This document shows, piece after piece, positions 46,143 to 57,512 of a DNA stretch of 64,000 nucleotides. This DNA comes from Owenia fusiformis. Taxonomy: Eukaryota; Annelida; Polychaeta; Sabellida; Oweniidae. The notes under the pieces are model-generated. The model saw only the letters and a program-made list of their open reading frames with translations. It made no database searches and was not told the origin of the DNA. Both the position numbers and the translations under genes were made by a program. The first letter of the stretch is position 1; each line of letters begins with the position of its first letter. Where the stretch lies: NCBI GenBank assembly GCA_903813345.2, contig CAIIXF020000003.1, forward strand, positions 10,862,931 through 10,926,930, read 5' to 3'.

Positions 46143-47660
46143 ATTCCCTTCTATTCAATATGCCAACATACTTATGGAACCAACTCGTTCTGCTATCCAT
46201 CATATCCCCTCTGTTATATCTCATAGAAATTGCCATTATATATCATGATGAACAACTTTTCTATCAAAATCTATTGATAGTTCAAACCTAGTAAATATTA
46301 CTAGTAGAATATCGAAATGCCTCCAACCATTGAACAAAATGACAATCCCTGTGAGAGGCTCTAAGCCACTTAAAGATTACCCATATAGAGCCAACTTCAA
46401 ATTTATCTTTCGAAATCAAACCTAATCTTTAGGGCACTTTAACTTTGTGATAAAAATAGAGAGAATTTCGAATCATCTGAGATAACTTGAAATGATGAAA
46501 TCCAGGATAACATCCCTAAGTTGAACTATAATAAAGATCCTGATGAAGCCATACTTCAATTGTCATATTCAAATATTCATATATAAAAACAAATAAGATC
46601 AGAAAAGATTAGAATCAGCAAGGAATAAACAGGTGCATGTACTTTAAAATAATGTCACCAATTCCCTAAACTGTACTGAAATACTGATGATGAACAATGG
46701 TCAGTCCAATCAAAAGTTAAAGAGAAGGAAGGTGAAATGAACATGAACCCAAGGATGAAATATTAGAAGAATTCATAAATTCAAGAAAAATGTAGTTAAA
46801 CTCTTAGAAAACATTATCAGCCAATGCACTTCCTAGTGAGGTATAAACAGATAAATTTAGGAAATGATTCATTTCTCATAAAATATACAAATAAAAAATT
46901 AATTAACTTAAAATTAAACTAAATGTTTTTCTGAACTGAAATATCAAATAAATGTCTTCATTTTAACATACATGTACTACAATAGTAATATATCTGAATA
47001 AGCAAGCTCTTGAAAATAATGTATCATTCATGCAGGGGTTGTATTTTTCATTTTTATTCTGCCTAATTCAGAAACAAGCAATTTAATTCCCCTATCATCC
47101 CGAGGCACAGAGCCTTGTACTAATACATTAGTTCTATCAAGAGAAATATATTAAGACTGTAATCTCAATAGTAAAATGAATGTAATTAATGGCTTTTACA
47201 TTTTGACATTAATGATACACATAATTCATTTTTGTCTGGACTTAGAATTGATCATTTTTCACATCAAGTATAAGAAGGATATCTAAAAATGGTAGGGAAA
47301 TAATTAACAGGGAACTGATTATAAAATTATGATAATTTTTATGCCATGGAATCAACAGAAAGTGACAGAGAGTGATATAATAAAACATATATTTCACTCT
47401 GCTTTCAGCGAATATATATATATCTTTTATTGACTCTTTAGATGTCATGACCTGACATATTAGTCATTACAAAATGAATATATTGTACAAAACTACACTA
47501 CACTACACTTCACTAAGTCTAAGCTATCATAATACATACAATTTATACAAAAACTTATGTTATAATATACTTTAGTGTGATGCACCCAAAATGTTAATCT
47601 CCAGGCAAGTAATGGCTCTAATCATCCTTCTTATCTCTTGTATCAACTCTCTGATGCTTC
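46143..47660. other. No gene recognised; small microsatellites
   Basis: A+T-rich sequence with a TA run near 47408-47420 and a (CTACA)n run near 47495-47512. No domain, splice pattern or larger repeat seen. Confidence 0.45.
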
Positions 47661-47995
47661 TCTAAGGGAGTAGCCATGATTTACCAAGGGGGGTTCAATG
47701 TTTCCCTGGCCCAGGGGTTCGGTTTTAACGAAGAGGGCGGGGGGGGGTCAAGGCGAAGGAGATGGACACAAGACAGTTTCAAAAAACCAATCAAGTTACA
47801 AAATATACGAGATCGTAGTATGCACACTCATGTCATCAAAATAGTCATCTTTCTTAGAGTGGGGTTCTTCCCGGCCTTTGGTTTGTTGATCTTTCAAAAA
47901 GGGGTTGTTACCGGCCAGGTGTTTGTTTTATAAAGAAAGGGGGTTCAGGCCAAATGGCAGTTAGCATGAAGCCCACAAACCCCCTCTCACTATGC
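47661..47995. repeat. Diverged poly-G MITE relative
   Basis: gagtagccatgatttaccaa, ggggggttcaatgtttccct, several G runs, and at the right gccaaatggcagttagcatg. It resembles the AGGCCCGTAGCC family in base runs and order, but the ends are lost. Confidence 0.5.
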
Positions 47996-48204
47996 CCATG
48001 CATCAAGAGTTGTAAATGTGGATGATATCTTTGGAGATTCATATCGGGTGATTTTTCCGCATTTGGAGTATGTTTTTCTAAAATGGCCATAAAATATCGT
48101 GACCATAAAAATTTGACCAATGATACATAGTAGAATGAAAGAGGCATTAACATGACAAAATGTCACCACCTAGTTGCTCACAATATTATGAGTTCAATGT
48201 TACG

Positions 48205-48930
48205 TAAGATTAAAATTTCTGAGAACTTGTAGATGATTTTGAAAAAATAAATTGGTCAATTTGAAGCAAGATGAAAATAGACCTTTTCTGACCCTGAGAA
48301 GGTCATTGAAGGTGAAATCTCGAATCTAAAGTCAGATTTGAACTTCTAAGAATTTGTAGATGATTTTGAGAGAAAAATTGGTCAATTTGAAGAAAGATGA
48401 AAAAAGATCTTTTGGACCTTGAGAATGTCATTTAATGTAAAATCTATAGCCAGATTTTGAACTTTTGAGAATTTGTAGATGATTTTGAAAAAAGATATTG
48501 GTCGATTTGTTCCTGAAGCAAGTTGAAAAAAGATCTTTTCGAGCTTTTTTGTCCTTGGAAAGATTATTGAAGGTCAAATCTCAAATCTAAAGTCAGATTT
48601 GAACTTCTGAAAACTTGTAGATGATTTTTAGAAAAAATTGGTCAATTTGAATAAAAGTTGAAAAAAACCTTTTTGACCTTTTTTTACCTTGAAAAGGTCA
48701 CTGAAGGTCAAATCTTAAATATAAAGTCAGATTTGAAAACTTGTAGATGCGCGTGATTTTGAAAAAAATTGAATTTAGTCTAAACAGTATAATGTTAAGT
48801 TATTGGAAGTTGTAAGAATTTGTTACGGACGCTGATCGCCAATCGCCGATCACGGATCACCAATCGCCATCTGCCGTCAAAAAATGGAGACCATAACAAT
48901 ATGTAATCACTTTTTGGTGGTGACATAAAA
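48205..48930. mobile_element. Family B array: four to five nuclear-receptor-motif units plus end
   Basis: Units of about 130 bp start near 48240, 48370, 48495 and 48640. Each has ttggtcaatttgaagcaa, agaccttttt, a half-site block (for example aaaaggtcactgaaggtcaa, two AGGTCA spaced by 4 bp, at 48692-48711) and aagtcagatttgaacttctg, then acttgtagatgatttt. The array ends with ttattggaagttgtaagaat, a short run of cgccgatcacggatcaccaa, aaaaaatggagaccataaca and the hairpin atcacttttt-ggtggtgacat. Confidence 0.85.
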
Positions 48931-49194
48931 ACACTGAACAAAGTTTAACTGTACCAAATATGAGTTCAAATCTATATTGGAAGACGGAGTTATTCACATT
49001 TGTTTGGGTTACTTTTTTTAAAGTTTTTTATAACAAACAATTTAGGTGCTAGAGAAGTTAATTTGGAGATCCTGTAGGAAACAATAAATAAATATTCTTA
49101 TAATAGTTGATTTTGCACCAGATTTTGCCTATAGCCCTGAGCCCCGATATAATACCTGATGTGAGGTCTACTCGTATATTATGATTCGAACATT
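48931..49194. other. No recognisable feature
   Basis: Short A+T-rich spacer. Confidence 0.45.
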
Positions 49195-50603
49195 GATATG
49201 GTGAACTGAATTTAACAATGTTTTTTTCTTAAACCATTTATTGAAAACATTCTGTAAAAAAACACTGTCCTTTATGTAACGGATTGACAACAAAATGTGA
49301 AAATTATTTATATATATCTTATATACCATATTCGCCGTATTAAGGGCTCACCCATAATAAGCGGCCATCCTGACCAAGTATTTATGAATATATCAGAAAA
49401 AAATCAAATTTCCAAAGAATATAATATAGTAGTACCTACACTAAAATGCAGAAAACATGACGCATTTTGTAAATCGATGTATCCTCCCGATGAATATCTA
49501 TTAGTGGGAGCTAATATTATCTCAAATAGTCCATAATGAATGAAAGAAATAATCACGTTTCAGAGATTTGTTTCGACATTTTACTAACTTAGCGATCGTC
49601 AAGGTCATGTCAAAGTCGTGAACTTTCTTTTTAAGATTTCTCGACTTTTACACGAAAAATGATGATCTGTCATCAAATCAAAAAAACAAGGTATAACTTT
49701 AGATCGATATCTAACAGTCTATAGTGGAAATATTGAAGATGATCACGGAAAACAATTCCTTCACCTCGAGGGGCTCTGCTGGGGAGTTCTTCAATCACTG
49801 TCAATATAGTTAGATTCTTGCTTTATTCAAGCGATCTTTACCATATTCTCTCAAATAACGATACATATCATTATTGTAATATTTTCTGTCACTTTCATTG
49901 CAAATAAGGCATTTTTGGCAAGAAAAATTCCCATAAATGAAATTCCAGGGGACTTTTGACTTCTCTCATATATGGGCGCTCTTTGTAATGGGTTACAATG
50001 GAAATTTCAATTTCAAAAGCACCCTGGTCACTTATTACGGCGAATACGGTAACTGTTTTTGTTAACATTTTTTGTTTTTAGTGCAATTGTTTTTTGTTCC
50101 TTTCTACCAATTCTTGAGAATGAAATAAAATATCTTTCTGAACCTTATTGGAACAAAACAGCATATAAAATATTTTCTCTGACCTCTCAATATTATAGTT
50201 ATTCAAAGGAAGTTTTGGTTGATAAAAAATTTAAATAAAAACCCCAAAAATAGATAAAAAATAAGATAAACCCTTTATTTCATTTCAATTCATTCATTTT
50301 AATCAACCAAACTTTCCTTTGTACAGTTACAATATTGAGAGACCAAAACATGTTGTGTTTATGTCGTTTTGCTCCAATGAGGTTCGGACAGATGTTTCAT
50401 TTCATTCTGAACATATGATACCAAGAACAAAAGGTCTGATGTGTTTTCTAAAACAATATAGAGAAAAAAAGCATATATATTTCTTTCAAATTATATTGTT
50501 ACCATTCAAAAGACAACCATTAAATTGTGTAAAATTTTCAGAATTTTTTGATGACTGGTTTAAGAGAAATATGTTCAAAAAGTTCACCATATCAATATCA
50601 TCA
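49195..50603. mobile_element. Foldback element (family A, copy 2) split by a MITE
   Basis: Left end ttgatatggtgaactgaatt and right end agttcaccatatcaa are inverted. The left arm is 49195-49325 plus 50050-50240 and the right arm is 50280-50603. Paired blocks include ttaaaccatttattgaaaac with ctggtttaagag, and acctctcaatattatag with caatattgagagacc. The arm sequence matches 6537-7015. The element is interrupted at 49326-50049. The 104-codon ORF at 50319-50633 is arm sequence read through. Confidence 0.87.
49326..50049. mobile_element. 724-bp MITE, CCGTATTCGCC family, TA target duplication
   Basis: Left end CCATATTCGCCGTATTAAGG, right end CTTATTACGGCGAATACGG, flanked by TA (49324-49325 and 50050-50051). 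Copy 1 of the host foldback (6537-7015) reads tttatataactatttccgtc at the same point with no insertion, so the insertion is directly demonstrated. A TA duplication fits Tc1/mariner or a related superfamily. The interior ORF (49297-49536) has no recognisable transposase motif. Confidence 0.9.
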
Positions 50604-51096
50604 CTTCATTTCCTATTTCAGGTAGAAATATAGCACTGAAGGAAACACTTAGTACAGACCAGGATTTGTATAGACGAATAAATACCAGGTGAATTATTGA
50701 ATTTGTTCATATTCAATAGAAGGAGTGAATACAATCATGTTCGAATTCTTATTCGAACTCCCATAAATGGCCATAAGGTAAATATGGTAGCTACGTTTAA
50801 TCTTACTAAGATGTCATCACCATCCAAACTGTCCTGCCCAGAACATAGTAATTATTATAATTATTATTAGCCTCTGTTCTTCAGGGAATGCGGTGATGGA
50901 TACACTTATAAAAGATTTATTTTGTTTATCACTATTTAAATGCTGAATTTAGTATTTACACACTAGGATGCTGCCATCTTTGTGTGGGTCTACAGACTGC
51001 AACTACAGACCTGATATCTAGTCAACAATCATAGCATTTTTAAAGATGTGTTTCAACATTTGTATGTGAGGAAGCTACATGTAGAAGCAAAAAAGG
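50604..51096. other. No recognisable feature
   Basis: A+T-rich sequence, no gene or repeat recognised. Confidence 0.45.
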
Positions 51097-51275
51097 GCCT
51101 TATTAGCCCTAATACCAATGGTCCGAATCCAATTGATCCACAACACAATTGTCCAAATCCTAAAGGTCCAAATTGCATGGGTCCAAAACCCAATGATCGG
51201 AATTCCAAATGATCCAATTCCCATTGTCCAAAACCCAATCATCCAAATTCCAATGGTCTGAATCCCATTTAATGC
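51097..51275. repeat. Degenerate 15-bp tandem repeat, about 11 units
   Basis: Units of the type ccaattgtccaaatc (15 bp) with substitutions. Reads as five-residue repeats (LGFGP-like) on the minus strand at 51053-51238, which is a by-product. Confidence 0.85.
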
Positions 51276-51397
51276 TTAATTTTAATGACTTGGGGTTTAA
51301 ATATCAAGATAAAGATGCAAGAAATGTGTGAACCTGGCATAAAATATCACATTGATGTGTGATTATATGAATAAAGTCGATTCAACAAATAGCAGTC

Positions 51398-51692
51398 ATG
51401 TTTGATCACTCAAAAAACCCATGCCTGAGAACATATTCTTTATTCAAAGTTGAATTCAAAAAGAGCCTTTGCTTATGATAAAAAACAGCAAACTTAGAAA
51501 CATATTATGCAAAATAAGGCTAAGTAACCACAAATTAGAAATTGAAATAGGTAGACACAAAAAGAAAGATGGACAAAAGATACAACTAAAAGATAGACTC
51601 TGTTTAAATTGTAACCTAAATCAAATAGAAGATGAACTACATTTAATTTTTTACTGCCCTTCTTATACAAACCAGTATACAAATAGTGACTG
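51398..51692 (+). pseudogene. Non-LTR retrotransposon C-terminal fragment, interrupted (5' part)
   Basis: From about 51419 one frame reads PCLRTYSLFKVEFKKSLCL, then a stop (51473); the next frame continues from 51475 as MIKNSKLRNILCKIRLSN, HKLEIEIGRH, DRLCLNCNLNQIEDELHL and IFYCPSYTNQYTN. The cysteine-histidine pattern C-x2-C-x9-H-x4-C and the IEIGRH motif are those found after the reverse transcriptase in non-LTR elements. The same series occurs at 58295-58540. The fragment has a frameshift and is cut at about 51690 by a family D insertion. The remainder is at 52386-52815. Confidence 0.85.
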
Positions 51693-51850
51693 CCATTGAG
51701 GGCAATAGTGTAAATTATTTCCCCGAGGGAATATCCTCTACAATGTACTATTCCCGAAGCCGCAGGATGAGGGAATAGTACATTGTAGAGGATATTCCCA
51801 AGGGGAAATCATTTACACTATTGCTCGAAATTAGGTAGTCACTATTTGTT
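51684..51850. repeat. Long hairpin of the cccgaggg family
   Basis: caaatagtgactgccattga at the left pairs with gtagtcactatttg at the right. Inner arms gaggatattcc and ggaatatcctc, and gggaatagtacattgtagag with its complement, meet at a centre aagccgcaggatga. Pairing runs almost the full 167 bp. Confidence 0.88.
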
Positions 51851-52385
51851 TTATTATATACCCTATACTGACTCTTGTCCCGTTTCCTCGAAGGCCAAAA
51901 AGGCTTAGAAAGCCCCCTCCCCGGGTCCATTGTTAGCATTATAAGCCGTGACGTCATCAGATGCTCAACAGAAATTTTTGCCTCTGAGACTCTCACTTGA
52001 CAAATTTAATCGCGTTTAACACTCGGAAACACTTGAAATTACACAGACGTATTGAGCTTAGGGAACTTTATACACGTTGCTTATATTGTATCGTTCACGC
52101 ACGTCTGTCATGGTGAACGGAGTTGATTTGTGTTTGTGCTCATCCTCCATTTTTCTGTTTTTCGTCTGCGCAGTGATGATGCGCAGACGTTTCCAAGGGT
52201 AATAGAAGCTGCAATCGTGACGTCAGCGGGCAATAGTTCAAATGTATATTCCCGCTGACGTCACATTTGAGGGAATATAACTTTCCGAGGGAAATAGTAA
52301 ATCTATTTCGGAACACGTGACTAGGTATTGACCAATCATGATTAGTGTTACATATTGGGTATTAAAGAGCAATATTCTTCAAAAC
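51833..52385. mobile_element. Family D element, copy 2, inserted in a retrotransposon
   Basis: Aligns with 31440-31800 but is longer. It holds three CRE octamers: 51949-51956, 52218-52225 and 52256-52263. The last two lie in a perfect 14-bp inverted repeat GTGACGTCAGCGGG/CCCGCTGACGTCAC. Another perfect hairpin, CGTCTGCGCA/TGCGCAGACG, lies at 52163-52189. The right end is tagtgttacatattgggtat. Together with the adjoining hairpin (51684-51850) it forms the insertion that splits the retrotransposon fragment. Confidence 0.8.
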
Positions 52386-52815
52386 ACTAGCTGAAAATAT
52401 TCCTATTAGCACCTTAATGCCTGAATTTTTAATAAAAGAGATCATGAACAGCAAAATTAACATATTAAAATATTTTGCCAAATTCCTCATAGATTGTAAC
52501 AATGTAAGAGCATTCATATCCAGTCTTTAACATTGTATAAGTTTGTAAATATTTGTAAATTTAGTTTGTATCATAGAATGTACATTTTGAAGCAATCATG
52601 TTTGTCAAGCCTATTTGAAAAGGTGTTTTCAGTCTGAATGTATACATCAACACTACATTAGAATCATGATGTAATGATTTTGTATTTTTCCATTTTGCTT
52701 ATGACTGTATATTTGTATATAAAACACATGTAAATAACTGTATAGTGACCAATGTGTCGGAGAGACTGACATATATAAGAGTCAATAAAAGAATATAAAA
52801 GAATATATATATTAT
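52386..52815 (+). pseudogene. Non-LTR retrotransposon C-terminus and 3' UTR (3' part)
   Basis: The frame RAIFFKTLAENIPISTLMPE, then FLIKEIMNSKINILKYFAKF and LIDCNNVRAFISSL ends at a stop at about 52528-52530. It corresponds to the final part of the 58049-58690 ORF (RHIGKFIYHSFKN). About 250 bp of 3' UTR follow, ending gtcaataaaagaatataaaa with a short tandem tail. The same gtcaataaaag end is found at 58824-58835, so both belong to one family. The peptide must once have joined the frame that stops at 51692. Confidence 0.8.
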
Positions 52816-53100
52816 GTTTAGCATTTTACATTTTATATTCTTTGGTAGGGCAACTGAAAAGGTAATCTAAACCTAAAAGAATCAATTTTATTTAATAATT
52901 GATGTATTTGGACATACCCCATTATTATTGCTCAAATAATATTGTACATACCTTAGAATATATATTGAGACCAACGTATGGGTATAGTTTTGCCAATATT
53001 TTGAGAAAATCAACAGAACAACCAACTGTCAGAATTGAACACAATTGAGTTTGATTGAGGGAAATCCTTGTCAAGTGACACAAGCTTACAGTGAATACTT

Positions 53101-53468
53101 AAAGGGGCAACAAGGACTGTAAGGAGAAAATTCGAAATTTTTTCTTTTTTCTGAGCTATCAGGTCAATATTTGGCTTAACATCTTCTTTGACATACATGT
53201 TTTCTTAAAATGTATGGATAAACTATCGATTTCAGCATTAAGAAGTGTAAATTCAGTTCAAAGCTTCTATAAAGGGAGTCCCACTTATAGATTTTAAAGA
53301 TACACCACATTTCAAGAGGACTTTCAGCTGAAATGATGTTCATCCAGGTGATTTCTTTGAAGATGATAAAAATATATGTTAGTCTTGATGAAATATCCAA
53401 AGTTAAATATATTTTGACACAGGTCAATGATCGTTGAATGGCCCCCCTGCACTAATTGTTGCACCTTT
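53101..53468. mobile_element. Family G repeat, copy 2
   Basis: aaaggggcaacaaggactgt, aacatcttctttgacataca, gtgtaaattcagttcaaagc, gttagtcttgatgaaatatc and atgatcgttgaatggccccc match 33090-33456 in order and orientation. No shared reading frame. Confidence 0.85.
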
Positions 53469-53514
53469 AATATAGCTCAACATGCTAGAAAGTCCAGGGG
53501 GTCTTGACTGCTTT

Positions 53515-53690
53515 CTTATCACCATGTAACGTGACAATGCTATACATGTATTATATTGCAAGGCCTTATATGACCGTGGTAATGTTAAAGCCTTATATGA
53601 CCGTGACAATGCTATGTCATATTGCAATGCCTGTCATGACCGTGATAATGTTAAAGCACGATATGACCGTGACAATAGTTATGAAATAAC
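53515..53690. repeat. atgaccgtgacaatg satellite-like block (family H)
   Basis: Four to five diverged units of ttatatgaccgtgacaatgc plus tatattgcaaggcc type, period about 39-40 bp. The same unit fills 61130-61330 and, in reverse, 62205-62730, and a piece lies at 59435-59520. Confidence 0.8.
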
Positions 53691-54350
53691 ATTTAGTAGA
53701 TGAGAATACTGTAATGAAAAATGTCATCGTTTAACTACCTTCAATATGTAAATCTAGTCTAGACTACTATACATGTACATGGTACTCACATACGTTGATA
53801 AATAAAATCTTTGATTCATTTTTAACTCATAATTCATTTCCACAAACTATAATTCTAATCTCATTCAAGAACGTTCAATTTGATTTGTTAACACATACTT
53901 TCTATGACAATCAATTACCAAGGTTAATCCATAAAAAAATAGCAAGGGGTGAAAAATAAAATAAGTCATAAATGTCATAAATGTCATATTCAGTAATATT
54001 TTAATGTTTGGAACTACTTTGAATTTAAAAAAAAGCAATCAAATGACTATATTGCAACAGTATATGAAAAAATGGAAACATATGTACAATGAAAACATAT
54101 GTACAAGTCATAACTTTTGTAAATTTCAGATAGTGTATAATGTGCAGCAAAGCTGCGGCCTTTTATAGTTTAGGGAGTTTCAGCCATGTTAATTTTTTCG
54201 AAAATAACATAGATATGATAGCTAAACTACAAAATAAACTAAAACATACAAAAGTAAGGACATGTATAAATCTTTCAATTTTTACATATTCTGTTTCAAT
54301 ATGGTCCTTAATGGCTTATTTTTTAGATTCAAAGAAGTTCCAAACATTCA
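53691..54350. other. Mostly unassigned; one repeated segment
   Basis: tttcagccatgttaattttt and tcgaaaataacatag at about 54180-54213 match 62924-62952 (tttcagccatgttaatctta, tcgaaaataacatgg), so at least part is a dispersed repeat. Otherwise no feature. Confidence 0.4.
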
Positions 54351-54750
54351 AGGCCAGGGTGCATGTTCAGAATTTTTCTGCATTCCTCAATAGAGTCACA
54401 TGCTTATTTTCAAACAGGAATCACTCCTTCCCCACATAGTCTACATCTTCCCATTTTCCACAAAGAGTGCAATTATGTGCCTAGAAAAGACTGGTGAGAA
54501 GATTTGTTTTGTAAAATGTATAAAAAAAACTAGAAAATTCAGTGAAAAAAATTTCTGAAAATTTTCTGAATTTCTTCACTGAATTTTCTTGTTTTTCATA
54601 CATTTTATCAAATCATTCTTGTTTCCATTCTTTTCTAGGTACATTAGTGCACTCGTTGTGCAAAAATGAGAGGAAGGAGTGATTCAAATTTGAAAAATAA
54701 CGTGACCCTATTGAGGGTTGCAGCAAAATTCCGAACATGCACCCTGACCT
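54351..54750. mobile_element. 400-bp foldback MITE
   Basis: AGGCCAGGGTGCATGTTC at the left and GAACATGCACCCTGACCT at the right. The arms pair almost to the centre near 54550: ctcaatagagtcac with gtgaccctattgag, gaatcactccttcc with ggaaggagtgattc, ttcagtgaaaaaaatttc with gaatttcttcactgaa. No coding capacity; the ORF 54140-54439 crosses into it. Confidence 0.87.
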
Positions 54751-55185
54751 TAAAAGGAAGTAGTGAGCTCTCCATTATGATCTCCCCATGATAAAAATTT
54801 GTTCATCTGATTTTTCAAAATGAGTATACTGCTTTTATTATTACATTTATATGCACACCAGAATCTTGTTAACCTATATTGAGCACTGTTTTGATGTATG
54901 GGCCATTTATTAGGGTCATAATTCAATCATGAAGTGTAGAGGCATAGATTCCAAACCAGGAAGTATTTTTGTGTCCGTCAAAATCCATTTGCATCCTACA
55001 CATCCCTACATCTTATCAAAATATGTTATTAATTAATGAAACATAACAGTATAATCTTTGGATTTACCATGGATTTACAAAATTGTATGGCATTTCATAA
55101 GTGTAAAGGTGCATTTTTCTAAAGCCATTTTATAGGAAAAAAATGATGAAAAAAATTGTATAATCTTTTAATTTGAAGTATGACC
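54751..55185. other. No recognisable feature
   Basis: A+T-rich sequence, no gene or repeat recognised. Confidence 0.45.
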
Positions 55186-56425
55186 TGAATCGATTGCAAA
55201 CTTCATATTTGCACATCTGATGTGATATACCATTTGTGTCATATTGTGAAATTATTTAATTTGCAAATGCAATCGATTCGAAGAGTTTTTTGTATTGATG
55301 TTGAACAGAAATAACTTTAAACAGAAATCCTATCAACAGAGGTTTTAAAACATGCCACTGTTGTTGACGGAAAAGTGGATTTCGAGAGTCAGATGGACAA
55401 ATCAATGTTAATTAAAATGGCTGAAAATAAAAAAAATGGATATAATTTGTTGCTGATTTTTTGTAACAAAATAATTACATATATCTACTCTTTACATTGA
55501 CATGGATTTTTACAATGTAGGACACCTGAAATTATTTGTAAAGCTAGGAAATGGGTCAAAAGTAAATTTCGTGAGACAAAAATGGCGGCCATTTTGAAAA
55601 TAGGCGAGCTTTTGAACCAGGAGTCATAGGGGAGTTTTCTGTATTGATGTTGAACAGAAACAACTTAAAACAGGAATCCTATCAACAGAGGGTTTAAGGC
55701 AAATGGTCCAAAAGTGGATTTTGCGAGACAGATGGACAAATCAATGTTAACTAAGATGGCTGAAAATAAAAAAATGGATATAATTTTTTGCTGATTTTTT
55801 GTAACAAAATTATTTCATACATCTACTCTTTACATTGACATGGATTTTTACAATGTAGGACACTTGAATTTATTTGTAAAGCTAGGAAATGGGTCAAAAG
55901 TGAATTTTTTGAGACAAAAATGGCGGCCATTTTGAAAATAGGCGAGCTTTTGAACCAGGAGTCATAGGGGAGTTTTCTGTATTGATGTTGAACAGAAATA
56001 ACTTAAAACAGGAATCTTATCGACAGAGGTTTTAAAACGTGCCACTGTTGTTGACGGAAAAGTGGATTCCGATAGTCAGATGAACAAATCAATGTTAACT
56101 AAAATGGCTGAAAATAAAAAAAATGGATATAATTTTTTGCTGATTTTTTGTAACAAAATTATTTCATATATCTATTCTTTACATTGACATGGATGTTTAC
56201 AATGTAGGACACCTGAAATTATTTGTAAAGCTAGGAAATGGGTCAAAAGTCAATTTCGTGAGACAAAACTGGCGGACATTTTGAAAATAGGGGAGCTTTT
56301 GAACCAGGAGTCATAGGGGAGTTTTCTGTATTGATGTTGAACAGAAATAACTTAAAACAGGAATCCTATAGACAGAGGTTTTAAAACGTGCCACTATTGT
56401 TGACGGACGGACGGACGGACATCTT
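55186..56425 (+). mobile_element. Element with 345-bp tandem units and CGGA tail
   Basis: attgatgttgaacagaaa begins units at 55294, 55643, 55981 and 56330 (periods 349, 338 and 349). Each unit includes gttgacggaaaagtggattt, aaaatggctgaaaataaaaa, gacatggatttttacaatgt and, in the first two, aaaaatggcggccattttga, an exact YY1-type site. The last unit is cut short at gacggacggacggacggaca. Before the first unit, gaatcgattgcaaa and tttgcaaatgcaatcgatt form an inverted pair (about 55188-55278). The plan parallels family C. Confidence 0.85.
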
Positions 56426-57512
56426 GTTTATATGCTGTTCATGTCATCATCATTCAGTCCAGCTTGAAAATCTATTTGTAGTTGCTGTTGTTTCCTTCTT
56501 ACTTCTTCTGTCTTCTTAGTTTCTTGTTCTTTGTTTCTGCTGTTGTTACTTTCTTGTCTTCTTTAGTTTCTTCTTTCTTGGTCTTCTTTCTCCCTATTAC
56601 TTTTCCTCTTTGTCTTGTTTGGTGTCGGATCTGCAGACTTGTGACTACACGTCGGTGGGTTAAAGCTTTTTCTACCAGTAACACTCCCCTTCCCCTTTGT
56701 CTTTATCGATGTTTGTTTTTTGTTGATGTTTTTCTTCAGACGGACGGACAGACAGACGGACAAGTGAGTGATTGCAAAAGCTCACCATGTGAGCTAAAAA
56801 GTTGCTGCCAGAATTCTAACATGTATTCTGTGGTGTCTATAGCCTTTAATTCAAGGATCCTTTCTCGAGGGCAGAAAACTGGATAAAAATGTAAAAAAGA
56901 AAATACAGTGAATTGAATTGAAATTAAATGTAACGCATTGTGTAATAGATGATGAAATATTTTCACGTACTGACAACATTACGTATATTTTTATTATTGG
57001 AGATACCTAGCCATATATACAACACTCAACACACCATTGGGAAGCTTGTCTTGTCTTCTTTATAACAGAAGTGAATCAACTGTTACGCATTGAACTTTAT
57101 TAACAGATGACAAAACATTTTTTGCTGACTGACAATATTACATATGATTTGAAATAGCGAGCCACGTGTACATCAAACCATTGGAAAGCTTGTTTAGTGT
57201 TCTTTAATCTCATTCATAACAAAATCGAATGGAATGTTCAGGGACTGGGAAATTAAGTGTTGTGCACAGAACTTGAAAAATAAATCACGAAATATCTTTG
57301 CAAGCTATCAACATTACGTACATCTTTTGTTTATTATATGAAATATATTGTATTCTTAAATCTATTTTGATCCAAACTAAACTTAAATAATAAATAAGTG
57401 ACATATTTTTTCGGTACAGCGCACACGGATTTCCGTGTCGGAATAATGAGGTGATCCTGTATGCTTTATGTTACACCTAAATAATGGAGAGTGCACTAGA
57501 TCCTTTTAAAGT
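56426..57512. other. Pyrimidine-rich stretch and unassigned sequence
   Basis: 56470-56745 is T+C-rich (cttctt words) and contains a 134-codon low-complexity ORF. A second CGGA/CAGA run is at 56738-56762. The rest is A+T-rich. No gene recognised. Confidence 0.45.

Noticed and set aside
56482-56886. 134-codon ORF
   Set aside because: Low-complexity pyrimidine-rich sequence gives Phe/Leu/Ser-rich translation; no domain.
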